Made by a program: the position numbers and the translations under genes. This document shows, in pieces, positions 1 through 7,094 of a DNA stretch of 13,313 nucleotides. Numbering within the stretch: position 1 is the stretch's first letter; each line of letters begins with the position of its first letter. The notes beneath the pieces are model-generated. The model did no database searches. It had not been told where the DNA came from and saw nothing but the letters and a program-made list of their open reading frames with translations. This DNA comes from Desulfobacterales bacterium (GTDB taxonomy: Bacteria; Desulfobacterota; Desulfobacteria; Desulfobacterales; 4be13): NCBI GenBank assembly GCA_029934695.1, contig JAOZLU010000137.1:1-13313 (forward strand), read 5' to 3'.

Positions 1-93
1 GGGATCACAGCTGTCTGAAATCTTATGCAGCCACAAAATCCGTTAGAATCAGGAACATTTCAGTTATAAAATAAAATGTGATTTGCCTGTAAC

Positions 94-130
94 GTGGATT
101 TTGCCGCCTTCCACAAATTTTTATTTTTTT
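94..130 (+). terminator. weak terminator-like hairpin with T-rich tail
   Basis: GTGGA (94-98) and TCCAC (110-114) can form a 5-bp stem with an 11-base loop. It is followed by AAA, five T, A and seven T up to base 130. This would suit the end of a plus-strand gene lying left of the window. The stem is short, and no gene tail can be identified in bases 1-93, so the call is tentative. Confidence 0.3.
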
Positions 131-180
131 ATATTTAGTCCAAGTTGAGCCTGACAGAAGAAATTCGCTGATTATAATGG

Positions 181-430
181 ATGCGGGAAGGCTGCAATCT
201 CAGCATGTCATCACGCCGGTATCTCACACAAAGGCACAGAGGGCACAAAGAAAAGGCCCGGAGGATAAAAGCGGGCACAGTCGGGTATAACGCAGGCGGC
301 GGGGTTTGCCTAAGCATTTCATTACCGATGCACCCTGCCCGTGTCGGGTATAACGCTTCGCATCACCGTCAGCAAAGAGCAGAGCGAGGAACGAGCGACA
401 CTTTTTGATGTCCGAGTGCATGTGCGTTTG
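181..430. repeat. gene-free repeat-rich intergenic segment
   Basis: I see no convincing gene in bases 1-430. The segment from about 181 onward is richer in G+C than the A/T-rich stretch before it. It contains the 14-mer GTCGGGTATAACGC twice in direct orientation, at 280-293 and 343-356. It also has a purine-rich tract of the form CACAAAGGCACAGAGGGCAC around 226-248, and a run of GAGCGAGGAACGAGCGAC near 382-400. A shorter core, GTATAACGC, recurs at 2483-2491 in another intergenic gap. This looks like a dispersed REP-like intergenic element. Short reading frames here overlap the repeats and have no family resemblance. Confidence 0.5.
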
Positions 431-1018
431 TCAGCCAATTATCTGCTCCATAAAGATCGTTTCATTAAAAGTCCAACCGATGATTTTGTTTGCGGGCCAA
501 ATTTTTGAATGTTTTTGGATGGCAAAACCGAGGCGTTCGTATAATTGGAGTGCCCGATGGTTTGTGTCAATGACTTCCAGGGTTATTTTTTTGAAGTTGC
601 GAGTTTGCGCAAACCTCATAAGCTCTTCAAGCAGCTTTGTGCCAACGCCTTTTCCCCGGGCAGAATCGACAACCGCAATTCCCTCAACATGGAGTTCTTC
701 AGACTTTGGCTTATGTTGAAGTAAATGCAGCGCAACACCTTTGACGACAGCACCCCAAAAACCATAATGAATGCTCAGGTCTCCAAAGCTCGGATTCAGA
801 AAATTCTGATCTTCTGTCTGTACTGCCAAAACGCCCAGCAATCTGTTGTCTTCCAATGCCGAAAAGCAGCTGCTGACTACAATACTTGCTTTAAATAATT
901 CAGTTGCTTTTGAGTCGTTGCCAAGTACAGGTGCAAACTTTTCCGAAAGTGCGGACAAAAACAACTCGGATGCAGAGCCTGCAAGCTCTGATGGTAAACC
1001 TCTCTGTATGGAAAACAT
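431..1018 (-). CDS. GNAT family N-acetyltransferase
   Basis: This is a predicted cytoplasmic acetyl-CoA-dependent N-acetyltransferase of 195 residues. The GNAT core is clear in the C-terminal half. The motif A strand VEGIAV (about residues 111-116) is followed by the acetyl-CoA pyrophosphate-binding loop RGKGVG (121-126) and helix. The motif B region NHRALQLYERLGF (153-165) is the typical end of the fold. The frame could be extended upstream to a GTG at 1084. I prefer the ATG at 1016-1018 because AGGA lies about 6 bases ahead of it and because the longer version would run toward the transposase relic. The N-terminal half (about 100 residues) is less conserved and probably sets substrate choice. 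The substrate (amino group of a small molecule, peptide or protein) is unknown. It stands alone and points away from the relic next to it. No promoter is obvious. Confidence 0.85.
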   Translation of the reverse strand: MFSIQRGLPSELAGSASELFLSALSEKFAPVLGNDSKATELFKASIVVSSCFSALEDNRLLGVLAVQTEDQNFLNPSFGDLSIHYGFWGAVVKGVALHLLQHKPKSEELHVEGIAVVDSARGKGVGTKLLEELMRFAQTRNFKKITLEVIDTNHRALQLYERLGFAIQKHSKIWPANKIIGWTFNETIFMEQIIG

Positions 1019-1106
1019 ATCAATTCCTGATGGCTGACATCTAAAATGAGCTTTCCCGCCGGAATGGGTGGAAAAAAATATCACTGATCAGACAAACGGG
1101 CTCTCA

Positions 1107-1580
1107 TTATTCAGAGACCTCAGCGACCGTCAGGTTGTGAGCCGGGTCGCTGAGAATCGTTATATTCAGTATTTCTGCAATGTTCCGGACGCAGAACTGA
1201 AGACTTTCATGCATCACACCAGTCTCTCCAAGATACGCCGGCGGCTCGGAGAGGAGGGTGTCGCCGCTGTCGAGTCGGATATATCCGTGGTTCTCCGTCT
1301 CGCCGGTGTCATAAATGGCGACAGTGCGCTGATCGATTCGACAGTGCCGGCAGGAAATATCGCCTGTCCGACTGACATCGGACTGATCTTCGACGCACTG
1401 AGAAAAATGGGGCAGTCTGCCGGTCATCACGGCATTCCGGTTGAGAATTTTATCGGAAATCCGGGTGATAAGAAAATCTTCGCCGACACTTATGATCTTT
1501 TCGCAGACCGGACAGAGAGCTTCCCCGCCACAGTCGTCACGGACGGGGGATGCCGCAGCCGGGGCAATATGGGGCATCCG
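1107..1580 (+). pseudogene. decayed IS5/IS1182-like DDE transposase fragment
   Basis: Read on the plus strand in the frame of base 1068, this open stretch carries pieces of a DDE transposase. A helical N-terminal segment has LSDRQVVSRVAENRYIQYF (about 1122-1178) and RRRLGEEG (1236-1259). LIDSTVPAGNIACPTDIGL (1329-1385) matches the typical 'DxTVAPxxIxYPTDxxLL' block containing the first catalytic Asp (1335-1337). A later block has GNPGD (1455-1469) and VVTDGG (1533-1550) with the second Asp (1542-1544). The normal spacer between these blocks is missing, with an apparent junction near 1415. The third catalytic Glu region and the N-terminus are also absent, so the fragment cannot be active. No terminal inverted repeats were found. 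The opposite-strand open frame across 1107-1577 is a shadow. The assignment to a DDE family is firm, but the exact IS family is less so. Confidence 0.65.
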
Positions 1581-1596
1581 CCACCGCAGATACTAT

Positions 1597-2391
1597 TTAG
1601 ATTTGCTTTATATGAGACAAAATGGCGTTTTCAAGGCCATTTTTAATTGCCAAAAGTATATCAGGATAAACGTCTCCCCCTTTCTCATCCATATATACCT
1701 TGGATATTTCTGTGGAAAGAACAAGAACTCGTTGATCCAGGCTGCAAATACGTCTGCAAAACTCTGCCTTACCTGAAAATACATGGTTTTCTGCTACTAT
1801 CGTTTTTATGCCGGGTAAAGATATGGCACCCAGCTGTTTCAGCCATAGTTTAATGGCCTTTTCCCATTTTGATTTGTTCAAAAGTGCTGTCCCAAGATTA
1901 AAAACAGGAGGGAATTGAATCCCATTTGATTGTTGGCGTGAAATATTATAGGAATGAATATCGTATATAACACAGACACCAAAGCGATCCAGCATAGAAT
2001 CAATACAGGCTTCCATAAACCGGTAAAAAGAGTCATAGCTTTCCAGACTTTTTTGATTCATTTCCGGAGTTGGTAAAGCCTTGTACACCCGGGTGCCCCA
2101 AAATTTTTCAGGGGTAAGCGGTAATGCCATATCCCGGGAACGATTGAGATCGTAAACAGCTCTTGATTCAAGAGCCCGGACTGCATTGCCCAAACCCTTT
2201 ATTATCAGGTCAGTTCCTGTGTCTTCTTCAAATTTCCGTTGATCGGAATCAATGGCCATAAAACAAAGCAGTTCCTCTCTGACATGGTGTCCTGCATGGA
2301 TGGCAACTGCTATAAATGGAAGAGAAAAATCAAGGTGACAGGCAAAACCTCCCAAAGGATTTGTCCCAGATATTGTTTTTGTCATAATCAT
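1597..2391 (-). CDS. N-formylglutamate amidohydrolase family protein
   Basis: This is a 264-residue putative zinc amidohydrolase of the FGase family, whose founding members hydrolyse N-formyl-L-glutamate to formate and glutamate in histidine breakdown. Family landmarks are in order. They are IHAGHH (31-36) as the likely first metal-binding histidine motif, an acidic stretch EEDTGTD (55-61), YDLNRSR (80-86), YDIHSYN (143-149) with a second metal-ligand histidine, NHVFSGKAEF (202-211) and TEISKVYMDE (227-236). There is no signal peptide, so it is cytoplasmic. The ATG at 2391 has AGGA about 11 bases upstream, and a second ATG lies two codons in. It lies 138 bp downstream of the XRE regulator on the same strand. 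No hut gene is visible, so a role in histidine breakdown is unsupported. Hydrolysis of another N-acyl or N-formyl amino acid taken up by the divergent transporter is an inference. Confidence 0.8.
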   Translation of the reverse strand: MIMTKTISGTNPLGGFACHLDFSLPFIAVAIHAGHHVREELLCFMAIDSDQRKFEEDTGTDLIIKGLGNAVRALESRAVYDLNRSRDMALPLTPEKFWGTRVYKALPTPEMNQKSLESYDSFYRFMEACIDSMLDRFGVCVIYDIHSYNISRQQSNGIQFPPVFNLGTALLNKSKWEKAIKLWLKQLGAISLPGIKTIVAENHVFSGKAEFCRRICSLDQRVLVLSTEISKVYMDEKGGDVYPDILLAIKNGLENAILSHIKQI

Positions 2392-2419
2392 GTAGTCTAT
2401 TATCCTAATAAACAGTCAG

Positions 2420-2506
2420 ATAATTAATTTTACAAGGCATATACAAGGCATAGCTAAGAAGCCGTAAAATACTGCCAAGAGCGTATAACGCAGTGAAATT
2501 AATTAT
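2420..2506. repeat. inverted-repeat element with a tandem 11-mer
   Basis: The gap between the regulator and the amidohydrolase contains 14-base arms, ATAATTAATTTTAC (2420-2433) and GTGAAATTAATTAT (2493-2506), which are inverted with one mismatch. The mismatch is a G-U pair if the plus strand is transcribed. Inside or overlapping lie two perfect abutting copies of TACAAGGCATA (2431-2441, 2442-2452). There is also a competing 7-base partner GTAAAAT (2464-2470) for ATTTTAC (2427-2433), and ACTGC/GCAGT (2471-2475, 2490-2494). It may be a regulatory structure between two genes, a pair of protein sites one helical turn apart, or a tiny MITE-like remnant. Confidence 0.5.
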
Positions 2507-2529
2507 ATGCATCAATTCTTTCAGGTTCC

Positions 2530-3462
2530 TTACATTATTAACTCTTCCAGATAAGTTACCATCTTGTCTTTATCTGTGTATGCATCTACGATTCGTTCAC
2601 GGGTAAACTTCAACTCTTCTTCAAAATTTTTTATTACAATCTGACTTTCAGTAGCAAGACCAACCAGGAGCCCATGCGGATGATTCATTTCATAACTTGA
2701 TTTTCCAATTATAAGGAGTTTTCCATTCTCTTTGAATTTATCATTAGGCTGTTTATGAATGAATGAAACTGTTGGACATGAATCTGCAAGATAAAAACTG
2801 AAGTTTTCATATTTTTTGATATGATGAATTAGTTTTTGAAATTGGATTACACGTAACTCTCGTGCTTTAGGGTCAGTCAACTTTCTGATAATATTTTCAA
2901 CACAATGTTTGCAGGAGTAATGTTCCACAACTTGGCCTTCTTCCAGAACACGGGTCAGACTTAAATTTTTTTCTTTAACAACCTCCTGATAGAGCGTATT
3001 ATGTAATGGGTGCGGCCAGTCAGCATTTCCGTAAAGAGTGTTGTAGTGTGCCTCCTCCTCAAAGGAAGCCGGGAGTGTATTCAAAATGGCTGTTGATTTG
3101 CTGGGAATGCGACGCAGAGATATTTCCAGAAGGCTGAGAGTTATATAACTGCGATTGAAGTGAATTGCCGATGAAAGCCGCATATGTTCGGTGATGCTCA
3201 GGAAAATAGGGATATCATCTTCACTTAACGGGGTTCGGTCAAAGATGTTTAATAATTGATCGATTTCATATAGATCCAGACTTAAGGCTATTGAAAAATG
3301 AATAATTTTTTCTCGCCCGATATTTATTGTTTTGCCCTGTTCCAAATCCTTGATATAGGTGTTGGTCAAGCCGGATAGAGCAGCAATCTGGTTTCTTGGA
3401 GTGCCTTTTTGATTGAGAAGTTCTTTGACAAATATGGAATTTTTTTGTTGCCGAGCATTCAT
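2530..3462 (-). CDS. XRE-family transcriptional regulator with uncharacterised C-terminal domain
   Basis: This is a 310-residue predicted DNA-binding regulator. The N-terminal region (about residues 8-65) is a Cro/C1-type helix-turn-helix. It has the pattern RNQIAALSGLTNTYIKDLEQGK (22-44, abbreviated here by ends), the classic 'A..sGls..yi..lE.G' signature. The remaining 240 residues match no domain I can name. They include a conserved-looking CKHC pair (184-187), which could bind metal or be redox-active, and a mixed alpha/beta C-terminal part (200-280) that resembles a ligand-sensing domain. The start at 3462 has GGAG 13 bases upstream, which is rather long, but no better in-frame ATG is seen. 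The gene is transcribed away from the transporter operon, the usual arrangement for a local regulator. Autoregulation and control of the divergent operon are inferred from position only. Confidence 0.75.
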   Translation of the reverse strand: MNARQQKNSIFVKELLNQKGTPRNQIAALSGLTNTYIKDLEQGKTINIGREKIIHFSIALSLDLYEIDQLLNIFDRTPLSEDDIPIFLSITEHMRLSSAIHFNRSYITLSLLEISLRRIPSKSTAILNTLPASFEEEAHYNTLYGNADWPHPLHNTLYQEVVKEKNLSLTRVLEEGQVVEHYSCKHCVENIIRKLTDPKARELRVIQFQKLIHHIKKYENFSFYLADSCPTVSFIHKQPNDKFKENGKLLIIGKSSYEMNHPHGLLVGLATESQIVIKNFEEELKFTRERIVDAYTDKDKMVTYLEELIM

Positions 3463-3506
3463 TTTGCGTTAATTTCTCCGTTTGTATAGGCTTTTTAAAA
3501 AAAAAA

Positions 3507-3535
3507 TGTATTTCACAATTCATTGCATTTGTCAA
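3507..3535 (-). promoter_or_regulatory. putative promoter of the XRE regulator
   Basis: On the minus strand a perfect TTGACA (complement of 3530-3535) is followed after 17 bases by AATACA (complement of 3507-3512). The -35 matches sigma-70 consensus in all six positions. The -10 is weak (three of six). A run of ten T on this strand (3506 down to 3497) begins right at the expected start-site region. Confidence 0.35.
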
Positions 3536-3582
3536 CAATATTAGATATAAATATTAAAAAAATCAAGCCTGATGTTTAAAAA

Positions 3583-3600
3583 AATTAAATTGATTTAATT
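3583..3600. promoter_or_regulatory. 18-bp palindrome, candidate operator
   Basis: AATTAAAT (3583-3590) and ATTTAATT (3593-3600) form a perfect inverted repeat around a TG centre. The site lies six bases upstream of a perfect TTGACA -35 element and between two divergent genes, one of which is an XRE-type regulator. A dimeric helix-turn-helix protein commonly binds such a site. The region is very A/T-rich, so a chance palindrome is possible. Binding is an inference. Confidence 0.4.
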
Positions 3601-3606
3601 ATTTCC

Positions 3607-3635
3607 TTGACACAGTTTTATGTTTTGTGTATTTA
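3607..3635 (+). promoter_or_regulatory. putative promoter of the transporter operon
   Basis: TTGACA (3607-3612) is a perfect sigma-70 -35 box. After a 17-base spacer comes TATTTA (3630-3635), which shares the first three bases with the -10 consensus. This would leave an untranslated leader of about 60 bases before the ATG at 3703. The weak -10 would fit a promoter needing activation, but this was not tested. Confidence 0.4.
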
Positions 3636-3702
3636 CCATTAGGCTATGGACTACAAATAATAGTAATCTTACAACTGATAATTAGAAAGAAGGGGTAAAA
3701 TC

Positions 3703-5232
3703 ATGTTTAAAAAGAGGTTTATTTCAACTGCTTTGGTTTTGGTTCTGAGTATGATATTTGCATTGGGCATCCAAACAGCCAATGCCGGTAAAAAAAATGA
3801 CACTTTGACTTTCGCAACTAAAGGTGATCTTGGAAATGTGGACAAAAATTTTAATACTTCCCGTACAGGCATGCTTGTACAGCGATTGTTCACCGACGGG
3901 CTGTTGTATACAGACCCTGTCACTATGAAAATCAAACCGGCTCTTGCCGCTTCATGGAAGTGGATTAATGCAAAACTGCTGGAGTTTGAACTGCGAAAAG
4001 GTGTCAAATTTCATGACGGATCAGAGATGACCGCTGATGATGTTGTCTATACCCTTAGTTATATTTCTGATCCAGCTGTCAAAACCAAGGGATCTTATCT
4101 TAAAAAGATTGATCGTGTAGAAAAATTAAGCCCTTACAAAGTGCAAGTTCATCTAAAAGTACCCTATCCAACAATGATTAACAGGCTTGCCGGTGGTGTA
4201 TCTATCTATAAAAAAGGATGCTATGAAAAAAATGGCAATCTGTCCCAAAATATTAATCCAAACGGAACAGGGCCATATCGTCTAACCAAAATACTTGATG
4301 GTAAGGGATTTGTTTTTGAGAAATTTGAAGATTACTATAAAGAGAGTCCAAAGGGGCAACCCACGATTGGTAAAATCGTGATACGCATTATCAAAGAAAT
4401 GAATACACAGGTGGCTGAAGTTTTGAGCGGTGGTGTTGATTGGATATTTCAGGTACCATCGGATATCGCTGATAGTCTGGCCTCCAATCCAAGAGTTATG
4501 GTGGAAACAGGCCCCTCCATGCGTATTAAGTTCCTCAGGATGGATGCAGCCGGTCGTACAGGTGATGACAGTCCATTTAAAAAGCTTAAAGTTCGTCAGG
4601 CAGTTTCCCATGCCGTCAACCGCGAAGAAATTGTCAATCAACTGGTCAAAGGCTCTTCCAGAGTGATACACTCTGCCTGCAGACCAATTCAGTTTGGTTG
4701 CATTCAAGATGTAAAACGTTACGATTATAATCCTGAAAAAGCAAGACAACTTCTTAAAGATGCTGGTTATCCAAATGGTTTTGAAACAAAGTTGTTCTCT
4801 TTTATGGATCGTCCTATCCTTGAGACCATCATGAATGACCTGGCCGTAGTGGGTATCAAAGTTACTCTTGATTATAGTACATGGCCATCCCTGGTCAGTG
4901 CTTTGGGCAAGGATAATGTTCCTCTAACTTTCCATGGATGGGGTTCCTCATCTTTAGCTGATGTTGATGCAATATTACCTTTCTTTTTCAAATTGAATGC
5001 ACAAGATCTTGCCATGGATCAGGAAGTGACCGATCTTATAAAAGCTGGCGGTTCCTCAGCAAATCCTGATGTTCGCCTTAAGAACTATAATAAAGCACTG
5101 AAGTTGATTGCAGAAAGAGCCTATTGGCTGCCCATGTTCTCTGACACCATGAATTACGTTTCGAGCAATGACCTGGAGTTTGTTTCGCCACAGGATGGTT
5201 TGCCCCGGTTGTTTCTGGCCAAATGGAAATAA
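3703..5232 (+). CDS. peptide ABC transporter substrate-binding protein (SBP family 5)
   Basis: This is the periplasmic receptor of a dipeptide/oligopeptide (DppA/OppA-type) importer, 509 residues long, which is normal for the family. A Sec signal peptide is evident. It has a basic start (KKR), a hydrophobic core from about residue 8 to 24, and an ANA-G cleavage site after residue 28. There is no lipobox cysteine, so the mature protein is expected to be free in the periplasm. The mature part opens with a family-5 start (DTLTFATKGDLGNVDKNFN), then carries KFHDGSEMTADDVVYTL around residues 101-117, the best conserved stretch of the family. GTGPYRL follows near 192-198. The start is supported by AAGGGG (3690-3695) seven bases upstream. 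It is the first gene of the plus-strand operon. The ligand cannot be predicted. The neighbouring deacylases suggest N-acylated amino acids or D-residue-containing peptides. Confidence 0.9.
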   Translation: MFKKRFISTALVLVLSMIFALGIQTANAGKKNDTLTFATKGDLGNVDKNFNTSRTGMLVQRLFTDGLLYTDPVTMKIKPALAASWKWINAKLLEFELRKGVKFHDGSEMTADDVVYTLSYISDPAVKTKGSYLKKIDRVEKLSPYKVQVHLKVPYPTMINRLAGGVSIYKKGCYEKNGNLSQNINPNGTGPYRLTKILDGKGFVFEKFEDYYKESPKGQPTIGKIVIRIIKEMNTQVAEVLSGGVDWIFQVPSDIADSLASNPRVMVETGPSMRIKFLRMDAAGRTGDDSPFKKLKVRQAVSHAVNREEIVNQLVKGSSRVIHSACRPIQFGCIQDVKRYDYNPEKARQLLKDAGYPNGFETKLFSFMDRPILETIMNDLAVVGIKVTLDYSTWPSLVSALGKDNVPLTFHGWGSSSLADVDAILPFFFKLNAQDLAMDQEVTDLIKAGGSSANPDVRLKNYNKALKLIAERAYWLPMFSDTMNYVSSNDLEFVSPQDGLPRLFLAKWK

Positions 5233-5250
5233 TAAAGGAATAGATAAAAC

Positions 5251-6168
5251 ATGCTCATTTACACCATTAAAAGGGCGTTGCTCGCAACATTGGTAGCCTT
5301 GACTGTATCCATGTTGACTTTCGGACTTTTACATCTTTCTTCGGATCCTGCTGTTGCTTTGGCTGGAGAAGATGCCACCGAGGAAGATATTCAAATGGTC
5401 CGGGTTGATTATGGTTTTGACAAGCCTTTGCCGGTACAGTACCTGGCATGGCTGACTAAAGCTTTACAGGGTGATCTGGGCACAAGTTTTTACTTTAATA
5501 TTCCGGTGAGCAAGCTTCTACAACAACGTCTGCCAGTTACTCTGACTCTGGGTGCCTGCAGCCTGGTCTTTGCGATTTTGTCAGCCGTTCCCCTTGGGGT
5601 GCTGGCAGCCATGCGGCCCAATACAAAACTGGATCGCTTCTGCCTCACCCTGGCGGTAAGTGCCCAGGCCATGCCTGCTTTCTGGTTTGGACTTATGTTA
5701 ATTGTTGTATTTTGTCTCTGGTTTCCTCTGTTGCCAGTATCAGGATCTGATACCTGGCAGCATTTTGTTATGCCGACTATTGTTGTGGGCACAAATGCCA
5801 TGCCGGCAATTATGCGGTTGACCCGTACGGGTATGCTGGATGTACTTGCCACTGATTACATACGAACCGCCCGTGCCAAAGGACTCAGGCCCAAAACAGT
5901 TTTACTGAAACATGCCCTGCGCAATGCTGTAATCCCGGTAATTGCAGTAATTGGAGTGCAGGCCGGCTATATGATGGGCGGCTCAGTGATCATAGAAACT
6001 GTTTTTGGTCTGAATGGTTTGGGTCTTCTGGCCTATGAATCCATAATGTACTTTGATCTCGCCTGTATGGAAGCTGTGGTACTCCTGCTGTGTTTTGTTT
6101 TTATCATAACCACATTTGCAGCTGACATAATGAACGCATGGTTAGATCCTCGAATAAGGATAGGTTGA
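5251..6168 (+). CDS. dppB: peptide ABC transporter permease, DppB type
   Basis: This 305-residue inner-membrane permease is one half of the importer channel. It begins with the typical short tail and first membrane helix (about residues 9-28), followed by a periplasmic loop with the DYGFDKPLPVQYLAW motif (53-67) and GDLGTSF (74-80). Further helices lie near 98-120, 134-160, 171-190, 226-250 and 272-292. The cytoplasmic EAA loop that contacts the ATPases is at about 202-229 (DYIRTARAKGL...HALRNAVIP). The motif near 249-258 reads ETVFGLNGLG, with Asn in the place usually held by Pro. AAGGAA lies about ten bases before the ATG, 18 bases after the binding-protein gene ends. It should pair with the DppC-type permease directly downstream. 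The symbol denotes family type. Substrate may differ from dipeptides. Confidence 0.9.
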   Translation: MLIYTIKRALLATLVALTVSMLTFGLLHLSSDPAVALAGEDATEEDIQMVRVDYGFDKPLPVQYLAWLTKALQGDLGTSFYFNIPVSKLLQQRLPVTLTLGACSLVFAILSAVPLGVLAAMRPNTKLDRFCLTLAVSAQAMPAFWFGLMLIVVFCLWFPLLPVSGSDTWQHFVMPTIVVGTNAMPAIMRLTRTGMLDVLATDYIRTARAKGLRPKTVLLKHALRNAVIPVIAVIGVQAGYMMGGSVIIETVFGLNGLGLLAYESIMYFDLACMEAVVLLLCFVFIITTFAADIMNAWLDPRIRIG

Positions 6169-6169
6169 G

Positions 6170-7084
6170 ATGAGTGTACAAAATGACACACTAAAACAAA
6201 TTCCCAACGATGAAGAAATCATAGAACCTACCCCAGGGCAGATTATGCGAACCAGGGCTCTACGTCATTGGGGACTTATGATCGGTGGGATTGTACTGGG
6301 TATTATTGTAATTTTAGCACTTGCAGCTCCAATTGCAGCACCCCATGATCCCTATACTCAGACCTTGAGTAATCGATTGTTGCCGCCTGTCTGGGATGCA
6401 AAAGGAAGTATAAATCATATTTTAGGTACTGATCAGGTGGGACGTGATTATTTCAGCCGTTTGCTGTACGGTGCCAGAATTTCCCTGATGATCGGTTTTG
6501 CAACAGTATTACTTTCAGGTTTTATTGGCACTTCTCTGGGATTGATGGCCGGTTATTTCGGCGGACGTGTTGATCTGTTCATCAATTATCTGATCACGGT
6601 ACGTCTCAGTTTGCCCGGCATATTGGTGGCTCTTGCCACGGTTCAGTTGATAGGCGGATCATTGCCTGTTGTGATTGCAGTACTTGGTTTTATGCTCTGG
6701 GTTCGTTTTGCCGTGGTAATCCGCAGTGCCACTATGCAGATACGAAACATGGATTACATAAAAGCAGCCAGGGCAGCAGGCTGTTCAGCTTTTCGATTGA
6801 TAGTTACTCAAATTCTTCCAAATGTACTCAACCAGTTTGTTGTCATTGCTACTCTGGAAGCAGCTCATGCCATACTTCTTGAGGCTGCATTGAGTTTTCT
6901 CGGTATAGGAGTACAACCACCGCTGCCTTCCTGGGGATTGATGATCAATGAAGGTAAGGATTATATGTTTTTTAAACCCTATCTTATAAGTATTTCTGGA
7001 ATTGCATTGTTTTGCCTTGTCTTATCCATCAACCTTGTGGGTGACGGGATCCGTGACGTTACAGCACCGGAAAACAGAAACTAA
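6170..7084 (+). CDS. dppC: peptide ABC transporter permease, DppC type
   Basis: This 304-residue permease is the second half of the channel. A cytoplasmic N-terminal tail of about 35 residues precedes a first helix (35-57) and the conserved AAPHDP segment (56-61). LGTDQVGRDYFSRLLYGARISL (85-106, shown by its family pattern LGTDxxGRDxxSRxxYGARxSL) is diagnostic of DppC/OppC proteins. The EAA loop is at about 196-219 (DYIKAARAAGCSAFRLI). LSFLGIGVQPPLPSWGLMI (241-259) is also typical of the family. The ATG starts one base after the dppB stop, so translation is probably coupled, and an AGG-containing stretch in the end of dppB can serve as ribosome site. The downstream ATPase gene follows after ten bases. 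Confidence 0.9.
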   Translation: MSVQNDTLKQIPNDEEIIEPTPGQIMRTRALRHWGLMIGGIVLGIIVILALAAPIAAPHDPYTQTLSNRLLPPVWDAKGSINHILGTDQVGRDYFSRLLYGARISLMIGFATVLLSGFIGTSLGLMAGYFGGRVDLFINYLITVRLSLPGILVALATVQLIGGSLPVVIAVLGFMLWVRFAVVIRSATMQIRNMDYIKAARAAGCSAFRLIVTQILPNVLNQFVVIATLEAAHAILLEAALSFLGIGVQPPLPSWGLMINEGKDYMFFKPYLISISGIALFCLVLSINLVGDGIRDVTAPENRN

Positions 7085-7094
7085 GGAGATATAA

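Noticed and set aside
1..93. Possible tail of a gene entering from the left
   Set aside because: Open plus frames of 14-24 residues reach the left edge, but none has enough sequence to recognise.
181..408. 75-residue open frame on the plus strand
   Set aside because: It spans the repeat-rich segment, has a low-complexity basic composition, lacks a ribosome site, and competes with an equally unconvincing antisense frame.
1019..1084. GTG-initiated 22-residue N-terminal extension of the GNAT protein
   Set aside because: The ATG at 1018 has a well-spaced AGGA, while the extension has no family likeness.
1107..1577. Opposite-strand 156-residue open frame with a CPVCEK motif
   Set aside because: It lies antisense to the transposase relic, whose family motifs are recognisable in the plus frame. 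The protein has no family resemblance, and the cysteine pair is a by-product of the coding strand.
1597..2391. Histidine-utilisation (hutG) assignment for the FGase-family gene
   Set aside because: No other hut gene is present. The neighbours are a regulator and peptide/acyl-amino-acid genes, so a specific symbol is not justified.
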